Shown in pieces: positions 1-9,945 of a stretch of 64,000 nt of DNA; the first letter of the stretch is position 1, and every line of letters begins with the position of its first letter. The notes under the pieces are model-generated. The model was not told where the DNA came from and ran no database searches. It saw nothing but the letters and a program-made list of their open reading frames with translations. The stretch is from Lysobacter concretionis Ko07 = DSM 16239 (GTDB lineage: Bacteria > Pseudomonadota > Gammaproteobacteria > Xanthomonadales > Xanthomonadaceae): NCBI RefSeq assembly GCF_000768345.1, contig NZ_AVPS01000001.1, forward strand, positions 434,001 to 498,000, read 5' to 3'. The translations under genes were made by a program, and so were the position numbers.

Positions 1-867
1 GTGGTGGACAACCTGTCCAGCGACGGCAGCCTGGCGATCGTCCAGCGCCACGCCACCGCCGACCCGCGCGTGCGCTTCATCGCCAATCCCGACAACCCCG
101 GTTTCGCGCTCGCCTGCAACCAGGGCGCAGCGGATGTGGCTGGTTTGGGGGCATGTTCGGGGGCAGGCGCATGCCGCTGGCTGGCTTTCGTCAATCCCGA
201 TGCGCTGGTGGAAACCGACACCCTCATCCGGCTGCGGGCACTGGCGATAGCGCGCGCCGATGTGGCGAATGGGATCCTGCTCGGCGCCGATCTGGTCGAT
301 GAAGACGGCCTGCGCGATCCGGCCGCGCGTCGGCGCAATCCCGATTTCGTGGCGATGTTCGCCGGAATGCCCGGTGCGCTGCTGCGGCGGTTCCCCGACG
401 CGTTGCGTGGTGGCCGCGCTATCTCTCCTGACAGATCGGCAAATGGCGCACCTCGTCGCGGCGACCGCCCGCTGGCGATCGCACCCGACGACACGCAGTT
501 GCTGCAGCGGGTCGATGCGGTATCCGGCGCGCTGATGTTCCTGTCGCGCGACCTGTTCGAGCGGATCGGCGGCTTCGACGAGGGCTACCGCCTGCACGCC
601 GAGGATCTCGACCTGTGCCGACGCGCATCCGCCGCCGGCGCCGTGGTTGCGGTGGCCAACCAGGTGCGGGTGGTCCACGTCCGCGGCGTGTCCAGCCGCT
701 CGAACCCGTGGTTCGTGGAGTGGCACAAGCACCGCGGCCTGTGGCGCTACTTCAGCAAATTCGAGGCCGACCGGCGCGGTCCACTCCTGCGCGCCGCCGT
801 GTTCACCGCGATCTGGTCGCGCTTCCCGTTTGCGGTGACGCGGGCGTTGCTGCGGAACCGGTCGTAG
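1..867 (+). CDS. Glycosyltransferase family 2, 5'-truncated by the window edge
   Basis: This is the C-terminal part of a GT2 (WbbL/rhamnosyltransferase-like) enzyme that transfers a sugar from a nucleotide-sugar donor to a surface-glycan acceptor. The first visible residues, VDNLSSDGS, match the family's VDNxSxDGS segment, which normally lies 30 or more residues into the protein. The GTG at base 1 is therefore probably internal and the true start lies outside the window. A donor-binding FVNPDA segment stands in for the DxD region. The GGFDEGYRLHAEDLDLC stretch near residues 190-210 is the typical acceptor/catalytic-base region of GT2 enzymes. The gene ends convergently with pyrF. Acceptor and donor cannot be told from sequence. 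Confidence 0.85.
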   Translation: MVDNLSSDGSLAIVQRHATADPRVRFIANPDNPGFALACNQGAADVAGLGACSGAGACRWLAFVNPDALVETDTLIRLRALAIARADVANGILLGADLVDEDGLRDPAARRRNPDFVAMFAGMPGALLRRFPDALRGGRAISPDRSANGAPRRGDRPLAIAPDDTQLLQRVDAVSGALMFLSRDLFERIGGFDEGYRLHAEDLDLCRRASAAGAVVAVANQVRVVHVRGVSSRSNPWFVEWHKHRGLWRYFSKFEADRRGPLLRAAVFTAIWSRFPFAVTRALLRNRS

Positions 868-1009
868 CGACAGGCAGCGGACAAGTAAAACGACCAAGCC
901 AGATCAGGCGGGACAAACGAATGTGCGTCCCGCGCAACGTGCGGACAGCATGATGGGACCGGCCAGGGTCTGAACCAGATCGACCGGTGTAAAGGCGGTC
1001 GACGCAGGA

Positions 1010-1846
1010 TCAGCGGTAGCGGTTGATCTGCCCGCGCAGTTTGCGGGCCACGTCCGCGGCCGCTTCGGCGAAGTCCCCGCCAGCCGAGGCATACAGCACG
1101 GCGCGCGAGGAGCTGACCATCAGGCCGGTGCCATCATTGGTCTTCGCGTTCTTCACGACCGCCTCGACATCGCCGCCCTGGGCGCCGACGCCGGGCACCA
1201 GGAAGGGCAGGTCGCCGACGATCGCGCGCACTTCGCGCAGTTGCTCCGGCCAGGTCGCGCCGACCACCAGCGCGCAGTTGCCGTGGCCGTTCCAGTCGCG
1301 CGCGACGGTTTCGGCGACGTGCTGGTACAGCGGGCGCTCCAACGGTCGTTCGATACCGCCGCCGGTCACGAGCAGGTCCTGCAGGTCGCTCGCGCCGGGG
1401 TTGGACGTGCGGCACAGGATCACCACGCCGCGGTCGGCGCGGTCCAGGAACGGCTGCATCGAGTCGCGGCCCAGATACGGGTTCGCGGTCACCGCATCGG
1501 CGCGGTAGCGGTCGAACGCCTCGCTGGCGTAATGCTGCGCGGTGCTGCCGATGTCGCCGCGCTTGGCGTCCAGGATCACCGGGATGCCGGGGTGGGTGGC
1601 GTGGATGTGCGCGATCAGCCGCGCCAGCGCGTCCTCCGCGCCCAGCGCGGCGAAATGGGCGATCTGCGGCTTGAACGCGCAGGCGTGCTCGGCGGTCGCG
1701 TCGACAATGTCGCGGCAGAAGTGGAACACCGCCTCGGGATCGTCGGCGAACTGCGCCGGAAACTTCGCCGGCTCCGGATCGAGGCCGACGCAGACCAGCG
1801 AGTCGGCATCGGACCAGCGTTGTTTCAGGGCCTGCATGAAGGTCAT
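1010..1846 (-). CDS. pyrF: Orotidine 5'-phosphate decarboxylase (type 2)
   Basis: It decarboxylates OMP to UMP, the last step of de novo pyrimidine synthesis, in the cytoplasm. The 278-residue length and overall sequence fit the longer type 2 PyrF group rather than the ~235-residue E. coli type. The catalytic DxKxxD motif is visible as DAKRGD at residues 93-98. The ATG at 1846 is preceded by GGAG with 8-nt spacing; a second Met at residue 4 is possible. It lies downstream of ettA on the same strand, but a 327-bp gap with a REP and a terminator-like hairpin suggests separate transcription. Confidence 0.95.
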   Translation of the reverse strand: MTFMQALKQRWSDADSLVCVGLDPEPAKFPAQFADDPEAVFHFCRDIVDATAEHACAFKPQIAHFAALGAEDALARLIAHIHATHPGIPVILDAKRGDIGSTAQHYASEAFDRYRADAVTANPYLGRDSMQPFLDRADRGVVILCRTSNPGASDLQDLLVTGGGIERPLERPLYQHVAETVARDWNGHGNCALVVGATWPEQLREVRAIVGDLPFLVPGVGAQGGDVEAVVKNAKTNDGTGLMVSSSRAVLYASAGGDFAEAAADVARKLRGQINRYR

Positions 1847-1896
1847 GTTCGTTTCTCCGGGATCAAACGATCACCAACGTGTCACTGGCTTGGAGC

Positions 1897-1920
1897 GTAG
1901 GAGCGACGTCAGTCGCGACC
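1897..1920 (+). repeat. GTAG-headed REP palindrome
   Basis: A single REP begins GTAGGAGCGACGTCAGTCGC. It is a short hairpin (GCGAC pairing with GTCGC) behind a GTAG tetranucleotide, the layout of REPs mobilised by RAYT (TnpA-REP) transposases. Matching copies occur near 38.6, 43.1-43.5, 60.8 and 62.3 kb, with a variant at 46.8 kb. No RAYT gene lies in this window. Confidence 0.8.
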
Positions 1921-2131
1921 GGTGCATTCCTCGAGCGCGCGGGGATCGCGCCTTCGGCTTCATTCATTTGCAGAATCCGTACGGCAGCAACAGCAACGCA
2001 ACAGCAAAGGCGACGTCCCTGGATCCTGCGATCCCCGGCCCCCGCGCATGGCGCTCAGGCGCTCGATCGGGCGCGAGCCGGTGGCGAGCCAACGAATCGC
2101 AAACGTCCCCGGATCCCCGCTTTCGCGAGGA
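1921..2131. other. Gene-free spacer between ettA and pyrF
   Basis: No credible coding sequence. It holds dispersed-repeat remnants: a stretch near 2108-2136 resembles the GGATCCCCGCTTTCGCG-type palindrome common in Xanthomonadaceae. A pyrF promoter could lie here on the minus strand, but I could not pick one. Confidence 0.4.
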
Positions 2132-2173
2132 TGACGGATCGGCAAAGCCGCACCTGCGGTGCGGGCCGATCCG

Positions 2174-2176
<3 letters not shown>
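2132..2176 (-). terminator. Nested inverted repeat at the ettA 3' end
   Basis: Perfect 12-bp arms (TGACGGATCGGC at 2132-2143 and its complement at 2165-2176) enclose a second perfect 7-bp hairpin (2148-2154 with 2158-2164). The outer arm includes the ettA stop codon. There is no clear T-run, so it may be an RNA-stability structure rather than a classical intrinsic terminator. Confidence 0.5.
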
Positions 2177-3838
<1,662 letters not shown>

Positions 3839-3980
3839 TCGGGGGCTCCGCAGGCAGACGGCGACGCCCTGCGTGCAGGCAGGGGCCGGGAAGATTCGAT
3901 AGCCGGCCATTATCCCGGATACCGGAGATTCCTGCATGGGGGCGGGTCAGGGAGGGTTGGGGTTCGCTGGGCGTGGCGAT

Positions 3981-4219
3981 AGAAGCAACAGCGGCTTCAC
4001 GGCTTCGGCTGCAGCGACGCCCTGTCGGGGTGCTTGCTGCCCGGTTCGGGCGGGCTTCCTGCCCGCACTCACCGCCGCGGGCCCGCTCCGCGGTCCGGCC
4101 CGGCGCAGCGCGCCGGGCGTTCACGTGACCCGCGCGGCAATGCCGCGCAAGCGGGTCACGCTCACCCATGGTCCGCTGTCCGCAACACCCCGCCAGGACG
4201 CCGCATCGGCGATTCGTTG
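3981..4219 (+). repeat. P element copy 1 (nested-hairpin intergenic repeat)
   Basis: It shares conserved outer blocks (GTCGGGGTGCTTGCTGCCCG on the left, CAACACCCCGCCA on the right) with copies at 8430-8741 and 18436-18576. Between them are perfect hairpins: 4098-4118 (9-bp arms, AGC loop) and a nested pair at 4125-4159 (9-bp outer arms around a 5-bp inner hairpin). Relative to the short copy at 18.4 kb, this one has an extra hairpin module inserted inside the right-hand hairpin. Not recognised as a named family. Confidence 0.75.
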
Positions 4220-4291
4220 ACTTGGTTCTGCGGGACAACGGCTTCCGGTTTGCGTGGGCCCGCTTTTCCTCGACTACCGAGAAGTTCGGGT

Positions 4292-4360
4292 GCGCCTGCC
4301 GGGTGTCCCGATCACCAAGCGAATATCGTGGAGCGACTGATCGGGATACCCGGCAGGCGC
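4292..4360 (-). repeat. H element copy A (long hairpin, fixed 23-nt apex)
   Basis: The 23-nt arms (4292-4314 and 4338-4360) are complementary at 22 of 23 positions, the exception being a G/T wobble. The 23-nt apex (4315-4337) reads on this strand CCAAGCGAATATCGTGGAGC and onward. Within the apex CCA/TGG and CGA/TCG can pair to form a small inner hairpin. The same apex occurs in six other copies in this window. The minus orientation follows the copies at 7.8-8.3 kb. Confidence 0.85.
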
Positions 4361-4530
4361 TGGCCGCGCAATGGCAAGCAACGACTTGATCTTTCGGCTC
4401 GGAAACAGGGTCTCGTCGACCAGCCGGCCATCACCTGCTGTCTGCCATCCCGCCAAAACGCTGCATTGCCCGCTCATTAATTGACGTGTCGCGAACCCGC
4501 TTTCCCATCGGCCACCGAGACCTTCCGGTG

Positions 4531-4598
4531 GTGCCTTCCGGCGTCCCGAACACCAGGCGAATATCGTGGAGCGACTGTTCGGGATGCCCGGAAGGCAC
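4531..4598 (-). repeat. H element copy B with changed stem
   Basis: The apex is nearly identical (CCAGGCGAATATCGTGGAGC), but the stem differs from copy A at several places with matching changes on both arms: CTGCC/GGCAG became CTTCC/GGAAG and ATCA/TGAT became AACA/TGTT. One bulge interrupts the stem. A short flanking hairpin (CCACCGAGACCTTCCGGTGG) precedes it, as for copy G. Confidence 0.85.
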
Positions 4599-4716
4599 TA
4601 CTTCATGCTCTCAGCGCCTTTGACTGCGACAACAGCCGGATTCCCCGACGTGGCCCGGTACCCTCCCGCGGGGCTAAACTCCGGGTCTCTTTCCCCCATC
4701 TGATCCCGGAGTGGCA

Positions 4717-5970
<1,254 letters not shown>

Positions 5971-5985
5971 GCCCGTGTCCGCAGC

Positions 5986-6039
5986 GCGGGTCTCGACCCG
6001 CCAGGTCCAAGTCGGGGGGGCGGCGGGTTAGAACCCGCC
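5986..6039. repeat. Two tandem short hairpins ahead of nrdR
   Basis: Perfect inverted repeats at 5986-6001 (GCGGGT/ACCCGC, 4-nt loop) and 6022-6039 (GGCGGGTT/AACCCGCC, AG loop), separated by a G-rich spacer. They may be a REP pair or the glyA terminator. The second hairpin ends 7 nt before the nrdR TTG start and could hide the ribosome-binding region. Confidence 0.6.
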
Positions 6040-6046
6040 CTGCGCC

Positions 6047-6586
6047 TTGCACTGTCCCTTCTGCCAGCACGTCGACACCCGCGTCATTGATTCGCGGGTG
6101 TCCGACGATGGCGCGACCATCCGCCGCCGCCGCGTGTGCGAGGCCTGCGGCGAGCGGTTCTCGACCCTGGAAACCATCGAGCTCAAGCTGCCGGTGATCA
6201 TCAAGTCCGACGGCCGCCGCGAGGCGTTCGATGCGCGCAAGCTGCGCGCCGGCTTCGACCGCGCGCTGCAGAAGCGGCCGGTGGCGGAGGAGCAGATCGA
6301 GGCGGCGGTACGCGCGGTGGTGCACCAGTTGCGCCGTACCACCGAGCGCGAGCTGTCGTCGATGCGGGTCGGCGAGTTCGTGATGGGCGAGCTGCGCAAG
6401 CTCGACCACGTCGGCTACGTCCGCTTCGCCTCGGTCTATCGCGCGTTCCAGGACGTGGCGGATTTCCGCGACGAACTCGACCGGCTGGAGAGCGACAGCT
6501 CCGGCGAGGACCAGCTGCCGCTGCTGGGCGGGGCATTCCCGCTGTCCGACAAGACGCCAGCGTTCGACAAGGGGCGCAAACGCTGA
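6047..6586 (+). CDS. nrdR: Transcriptional repressor NrdR
   Basis: An ATP/dATP-sensing repressor of ribonucleotide reductase operons. The N-terminal zinc ribbon is complete (C3, C6, C31, C34), followed by the ATP-cone domain (about 48-138). The 179 residues slightly exceed the usual ~150-170 through an acidic and basic C-terminal tail. The start must be TTG at 6047: the protein begins HCPFC, as all NrdR do right after Met, and no ATG or GTG fits. No strong Shine-Dalgarno is seen and a perfect hairpin abuts the start. The position between glyA and ribD is the usual proteobacterial context. Confidence 0.93.
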   Translation: MHCPFCQHVDTRVIDSRVSDDGATIRRRRVCEACGERFSTLETIELKLPVIIKSDGRREAFDARKLRAGFDRALQKRPVAEEQIEAAVRAVVHQLRRTTERELSSMRVGEFVMGELRKLDHVGYVRFASVYRAFQDVADFRDELDRLESDSSGEDQLPLLGGAFPLSDKTPAFDKGRKR

Positions 6587-6681
6587 GGGATGCGGCAGTC
6601 TCTGTCGCCCCGATTTTTTCGCCAGGCCGACGGTTGATACCGCTTTCGGCCGGAAACCAATACGACGAGGAGCCTTGGCCG

Positions 6682-7803
6682 ATGTCCGAATTCACCGCCA
6701 CCGACCACTTGCTGATGGCCCGCGCGTTGCGCCTGGCCGAGCGCGGCGCCTACACGACCCGGCCGAACCCGATGGTCGGTTGCGTGATCGCGCACGGCGA
6801 CGAAGTGGTCGGGGAGGGCTACCACCAGCGCGCCGGTGAAGCCCACGCCGAAGTGCTGGCGCTGCAGGCCGCCGGCGAGCGGGCCCGGGGCGCGACCGCC
6901 TACGTGACCCTGGAACCGTGCGCGCACACGGGCCGCACCGGGCCGTGTGCGGATGCGCTGGTGGCCGCCGGAGTGGCGCGGGTGGTCGCGGCGATGCGCG
7001 ACCCGTTCCCGCAGGTCGACGGGGCCGGTTTCGACACGCTGGAAGCGGCCGGCATCCGGGTCACCCACGGCCTCATGGAAGCCCAGGCGCGCGAGCTCAA
7101 TCGCGGTTATCTGTCGCGGCTCGTGCGCGGCCGGCCGTGGGTGCGGGTCAAGCTGGCGACCAGCCTGGACGGGCGCAGCGCGCTGGCCAATGGCGAGTCC
7201 AAGTGGATCAGCGGCGAGGCTTCGCGCCACGACGTGCAGCACTGGCGCGCGCGCGCCGGGGCGATCATCACCGGGGCCGGCACCGTGCTGGCCGACGACC
7301 CTTCGTTGACCGTGCGGCTGGGCGACGACACCCCGTTCGAGCCGCCGTTGCGGGTCGTGCTTGACGCCGGCCTGGCGACGATCACGCGCGGCCGCGTGCG
7401 CGAGGGCGATGCGCCGACGCTGTACATCCATGCTCCCGACACCAAGCTCAGCCGCGGCATCAGTGCACAACTGGCGACGGTGGCGGTGAAGGGCGGGCGC
7501 TTCGATCTGCACGAGGTGCTGGCGTTGCTGGCCGGGCGCGGCATCAACGAGGTCCAGGTGGAGGCCGGCGCGACCCTCGCCGCGGCGTTCCTGGAGGCCG
7601 GGTTGGTGGACGAGCTGCTGCTCTACATCGCGCCGGTGCTGATGGGATCTCAGGCACGGCCGTTGTTCGATGGGCTGAACATCGAGCACATGACCGACAA
7701 GCTGCAGCTGGACATCATCGAGACGCGCCGTCTGGGCGATGACATGCGGGTGCTGCTGCAGCCACGCCGCGACGATGCGGTCGTAGCGTCCGGCGGCCGG
7801 TGA
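6682..7803 (+). CDS. ribD: Riboflavin biosynthesis bifunctional deaminase/reductase RibD
   Basis: It carries out the deamination and side-chain reduction of the pyrimidine intermediate from GTP in riboflavin synthesis. The N-terminal deaminase has zinc ligands H55 (HAE, with catalytic E57), C80 and C89 (PCAHTGRTGPC). The C-terminal reductase begins near residue 150 (RVKLATSLDGR, then GAGTVLADDPSL). 373 residues, full length. ATG 6682 has GAGGAG 9 nt upstream. A 1.1-kb repeat array and an FMN riboswitch separate it from the other rib genes, so the riboswitch cannot act on ribD from this position. Confidence 0.96.
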   Translation: MSEFTATDHLLMARALRLAERGAYTTRPNPMVGCVIAHGDEVVGEGYHQRAGEAHAEVLALQAAGERARGATAYVTLEPCAHTGRTGPCADALVAAGVARVVAAMRDPFPQVDGAGFDTLEAAGIRVTHGLMEAQARELNRGYLSRLVRGRPWVRVKLATSLDGRSALANGESKWISGEASRHDVQHWRARAGAIITGAGTVLADDPSLTVRLGDDTPFEPPLRVVLDAGLATITRGRVREGDAPTLYIHAPDTKLSRGISAQLATVAVKGGRFDLHEVLALLAGRGINEVQVEAGATLAAAFLEAGLVDELLLYIAPVLMGSQARPLFDGLNIEHMTDKLQLDIIETRRLGDDMRVLLQPRRDDAVVASGGR

Positions 7804-7840
7804 CCTGAGGTCGGTTATCAAGGGCCGGGGCGACGCGAGT

Positions 7841-7909
7841 GTGCCTGCCGGGTATCCCGCTCAGTCGCTCCACGAAATTCGCTTGGTGATCGGGACACCC
7901 GGCAGGCAC
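7841..7909 (+). repeat. H element copy C
   Basis: Outer arms GTGCCTGCCGGG and CCCGGCAGGCAC; the apex reads GTCGCTCCACGAAATTCGCT on this strand. It is followed by a small hairpin at 7911-7925 (ACCGGA/TCTGGT) and the tail GTGGGAAATCAAAGG, which also follows copy D. Confidence 0.85.
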
Positions 7910-8041
7910 TACCGGACTGTCTGGTGGTCGTGGGAAATCAAAGGCGGTGCCGTGGCTTACGGGTCGGATCTGAGCTTCGGATTCGATGGTGAGTAGGCTT
8001 TTTCTGTTCGGTTGGGATTGAAAAGCTGCGGTAGCGCGGGT

Positions 8042-8110
8042 GCGCCTGCCGGGCACCCCGCTCAGTCGCTCCACGAAATTCGCTTGGTGATCGGGACACC
8101 CGGCAGGCGC
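8042..8110 (+). repeat. H element copy D
   Basis: Same apex as copy C. The outer pair GTGCC/GGCAC of copy C is GCGCC/GGCGC here, a compensated change. A perfect small hairpin ACCGGA/TCCGGT follows at 8112-8126, then the same GGGAAATCAAAGG tail. Copies C and D lie 201 bp apart and share flanks, suggesting local duplication. Confidence 0.85.
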
Positions 8111-8278
8111 TACCGGACTGTCCGGTGGCCGTGGGAAATCAAAGGAATAAAGCCGACCGGCGACGGCATTCAGCGGACTTTTCCTTCTCCCCCGGGAGAA
8201 GGTGCCCGAAGGGCGGATGAGGGTTCGGCGACTGTCGAGGGCAGTTCCAACAGCGAAGTACGTTTAACTGCACGGGCA

Positions 8279-8347
8279 GCGCCTGCCGGGTATCCCGCTC
8301 AGTCGCTCCACGATATTCGCTTGGCGATCGGGATACCCGGCAGACGC
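8279..8347 (+). repeat. H element copy E
   Basis: Arms GCGCCTGCCGGGTATCCCG and the matching right arm ending GGCAGACGC; the apex has CACGATATTCG. The companion small hairpin pairs CCACC (8347-8351) with GGTGG (8362-8366). About 80 bp further on the reverse-oriented P element copy 2 begins, the mirror of the order at copies A and G. Confidence 0.85.
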
Positions 8348-8429
8348 CACCCGGATCTTTCGGTGGCCGACGGGAAAAGCAGGTTCACGCGACTTGATGG
8401 CATGGCACCGCATGCGATGCCAATGAATG

Positions 8430-8741
8430 GCCGATGCGGCGTCCGGGCGGGGTGTTGCGGACAGCAGGCCATGGGTGAGCGTGACCCGCTTGCGCAGCAT
8501 TGTCGCGCGGGTCACGTGAACGCCCGGCGCGCTGCGCCGGGCCGGACCGCGGAGCGGCCTGCGGCGGTGAGTGGGGCATGGGTGAGTGCAGGCGGCTTGC
8601 GCGGCACTGCCGCGCGCCTGTGCGAACGGCCGGCGTGCTGCGCCGGGCCGGACCGCGGAGCGGCCCGCCGGAACCGGGCAGCAAGCACCCCGGCAGGGCG
8701 ACGCTGCAACCGAAGCTATTGAGCTGCTGTTGCCGTTGTTT
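8430..8741 (-). repeat. P element copy 2, longest form with duplicated hairpin module
   Basis: Reverse complement of the elements at 3981 and 18436, with the same outer blocks. The internal module of copy 1 (a CCGGACCGCGGAGCGGC hairpin region plus nested GC hairpins) is present twice in diverged form: 8475-8577 and 8578-8668, approximately. One unit keeps the GTGACCCGC/GCGGGTCAC outer stem; the other carries a different stem (GTGCAGGCGGC / GCGCCTGTGC). Confidence 0.7.
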
Positions 8742-8780
8742 TTCAATTCCTGGCTGGGCGGCATTGCCCCGCCATGCAAA

Positions 8781-8820
8781 TCCGCCCGTTCCACAACCGT
8801 TCCGCCCGTTCCACAACCGT
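8781..8820 (+). repeat. Perfect 20-bp tandem duplication
   Basis: TCCGCCCGTTCCACAACCGT occurs twice head to tail without mismatch. Partial echoes (CAACCGTGCCACAGCGTTCCACAA) follow at 8834-8856. It lies about 100 bp ahead of the riboswitch. It may be slippage, or clustered binding sites for a regulator of ribE. Confidence 0.8.
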
Positions 8821-8924
8821 CCCCAAGGCCGTCAACCGTGCCACAGCGTTCCACAAGCCGGAATGGTGGCGGCTTTTGCGGCTGCTAGAATCGCCGGGCT
8901 GCCGCCGAGCGGTGGCACACGTAA

Positions 8925-9094
8925 CGTCTTCAGGGCGGGGTGCAACTCCCCACCGGCGGTAGGTTTCGGTGGCAACCAGCCAGCGCGACAAGCCCGCGAG
9001 CGCCTCCGGCGGCATGCTTCGGCGTGGCCGTGGAGGGTCAGCAGATCCGGTCCGATGCCGGAGCCGACGGTCATAGTCCGGATGAAAGAAGACG
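8925..9094 (+). promoter_or_regulatory. FMN riboswitch (RFN element)
   Basis: Conserved RFN blocks appear in order: TTCAGGGCGGGGTGCAACTC, CCCCACCGGCGGTA, GCCCGCGAGCG, GGTCAGCAGATCCGGT, CCGGAGCCGACGGTCATAGT and [17 protein letters not shown]1 pairs CGTCTTC (8925-8931) with GAAGACG (9088-9094). FMN binding should turn off the downstream ribE-ribBA-ribH genes, by transcription termination or by hiding the ribosome-binding site. Confidence 0.95.
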
Positions 9095-9096
9095 GC

Positions 9097-9121
9097 GGCA
9101 GCTGGCATTTTGCCGGCTGCC
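9097..9121 (+). terminator. Expression-platform hairpin of the FMN riboswitch
   Basis: GGCAGC (9097-9102) pairs with GCTGCC (9116-9121) around an inner GGC/GCC stem with an ATTTT loop. A T5 run follows about 18 nt later in GGCGTTTTTCGC. It is a plausible terminator or anti-terminator partner; the exact switching pair is inferred. Confidence 0.5.
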
Positions 9122-9225
9122 CGCCATTGCCTTGTGGCGTTTTTCGCTGACCATCCATGCGGGAAACGATCCATGTCCAATGCCATGAAAACCCCTGTCA
9201 ATTCCCTTCCCCGGGAGCCGCGCTG

Positions 9226-9828
9226 ATGTTCACCGGCATCATCGAGGGCGTCGGCCGGCTGGCCGCGCGCGAGTCGCTGGGCGGTGACGCCCGGCTCATC
9301 ATCGAGGTCGGCTCGCTGCCGTTCGAGCAGGTCGCGCTGGGCGAGAGCATCGCGGTCAATGGCACCTGCCTGACCGTGGTCGGATTCGATGCGGCCTCGT
9401 TCCAGGCCGATGCATCCAACGAGACGCTCGCGCTCACCACGCTCGGCCAATTGCCGGTCGGCGCGGCGGTCAACCTGGAGCGCGCGATGCGCCCGACCGA
9501 CCGCCTTGGCGGCCACCTGGTCAGCGGGCACGTCGATGGCGTCGGTGCGGTCGCGGCGATCGCGCAGGATGCGCGCGCGCAGCGCTGGCGCTTCACCGCG
9601 CCGGACGCCGTGCTGCGCTATGTCGCCAAAAAGGGCTCGATCTGCGTCGACGGCGTCAGCCTGACCGTCAACGAGGTCGATGCGGACGGCTTCGAGGTCG
9701 CGCTGGTGCCGCACACGGTGGCCCATACCGCCTTCGCGGACACCGGGCCGGGCGATGCGGTCAATCTGGAGGTCGATCTGGTCGCGCGCTATGTCGAACG
9801 CCTGCTGCAGGGCCGTGCGGAAGGCTGA
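9226..9828 (+). CDS. ribE: Riboflavin synthase, alpha subunit
   Basis: It dismutates two 6,7-dimethyl-8-ribityllumazine molecules to riboflavin and the pyrimidine precursor. The two lumazine-binding half-domains of the family are visible: MFTGIIEGVG...VNGTCLTVV...SGHVDGVG, then a second half with VDGVSLTVNEV. 200 residues, usual length. ATG 9226 fits the invariant MFTGI start with GGGAG 8 nt upstream; an in-frame ATG at 9157 would add 23 residues with no family counterpart. First gene after the FMN riboswitch. The symbol ribC is used in some species. Confidence 0.96.
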   Translation: MFTGIIEGVGRLAARESLGGDARLIIEVGSLPFEQVALGESIAVNGTCLTVVGFDAASFQADASNETLALTTLGQLPVGAAVNLERAMRPTDRLGGHLVSGHVDGVGAVAAIAQDARAQRWRFTAPDAVLRYVAKKGSICVDGVSLTVNEVDADGFEVALVPHTVAHTAFADTGPGDAVNLEVDLVARYVERLLQGRAEG

Positions 9829-9945
9829 CGTCGCGGGCCTTCCGTCCGCGCTTGCCTCCACCACCGGTTTCCGTCCGTGCGGAAACGACGATCACGGGCC
9901 CGCGGCGCGTCCCTGCCGCCGGCCCACACCACAGGAACCACTCCG

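Larger units (their letters stand above)
3839..4716. other. Repeat-filled gap between divergent ettA and glyA
   Basis: No gene is credible in this gap. It contains one palindromic P element (3981-4219), two long-hairpin H elements (4292-4360 and 4531-4598), and, at about 4437-4500, a degraded copy of the right end of a P element directly before the second hairpin. The ettA and glyA promoters must also lie here, close to the two genes. Confidence 0.7.
7804..8924. other. 1.1-kb repeat array between ribD and the FMN riboswitch
   Basis: No gene. In order it holds three same-orientation H elements about 200-240 bp apart (7841, 8042, 8279), a CTTCTCCC/GGGAGAAG palindrome near 8184-8201 followed by the common GGATGAGGGT-type tail, a 312-bp P element in reverse orientation (8430-8741), and a perfect 20-bp tandem duplication (8781-8820). 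The ribE promoter probably lies in the last 60 bp; TAGAAT at 8885-8890 is a possible -10 box, but no good -35 is seen. Confidence 0.7.

Noticed and set aside
4292-4360. H elements as integron attC sites
   Set aside because: They are long hairpins with conserved parts, but the conserved sequence is at the apex. The terminal GTTRRRY/RYYYAAC core sites of attC are absent, there is no integron integrase, and no gene cassettes lie between copies.
7841-8347. H element array as a CRISPR
   Set aside because: Only three spaced copies, spacing of 200 bp or more filled with related flanks rather than unique short spacers, and no cas genes.
8012-8722. 236-codon frame across the repeat array downstream of ribD
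   Set aside because: It is built from H and P repeat sequence; the same peptide strings (such as AGYPAQSLHDIRL) recur at every repeat copy, so it is repeat translation rather than a protein.
8885-8890. TAGAAT as a defined ribE promoter
   Set aside because: Well placed for a start near the riboswitch, but no acceptable -35 at 16-18 bp; mentioned only as a possibility.
9157-9225. Upstream in-frame ATG start for riboflavin synthase
   Set aside because: All family members begin MFTGI; the extra 23 residues have no counterpart and lie in the riboswitch leader.
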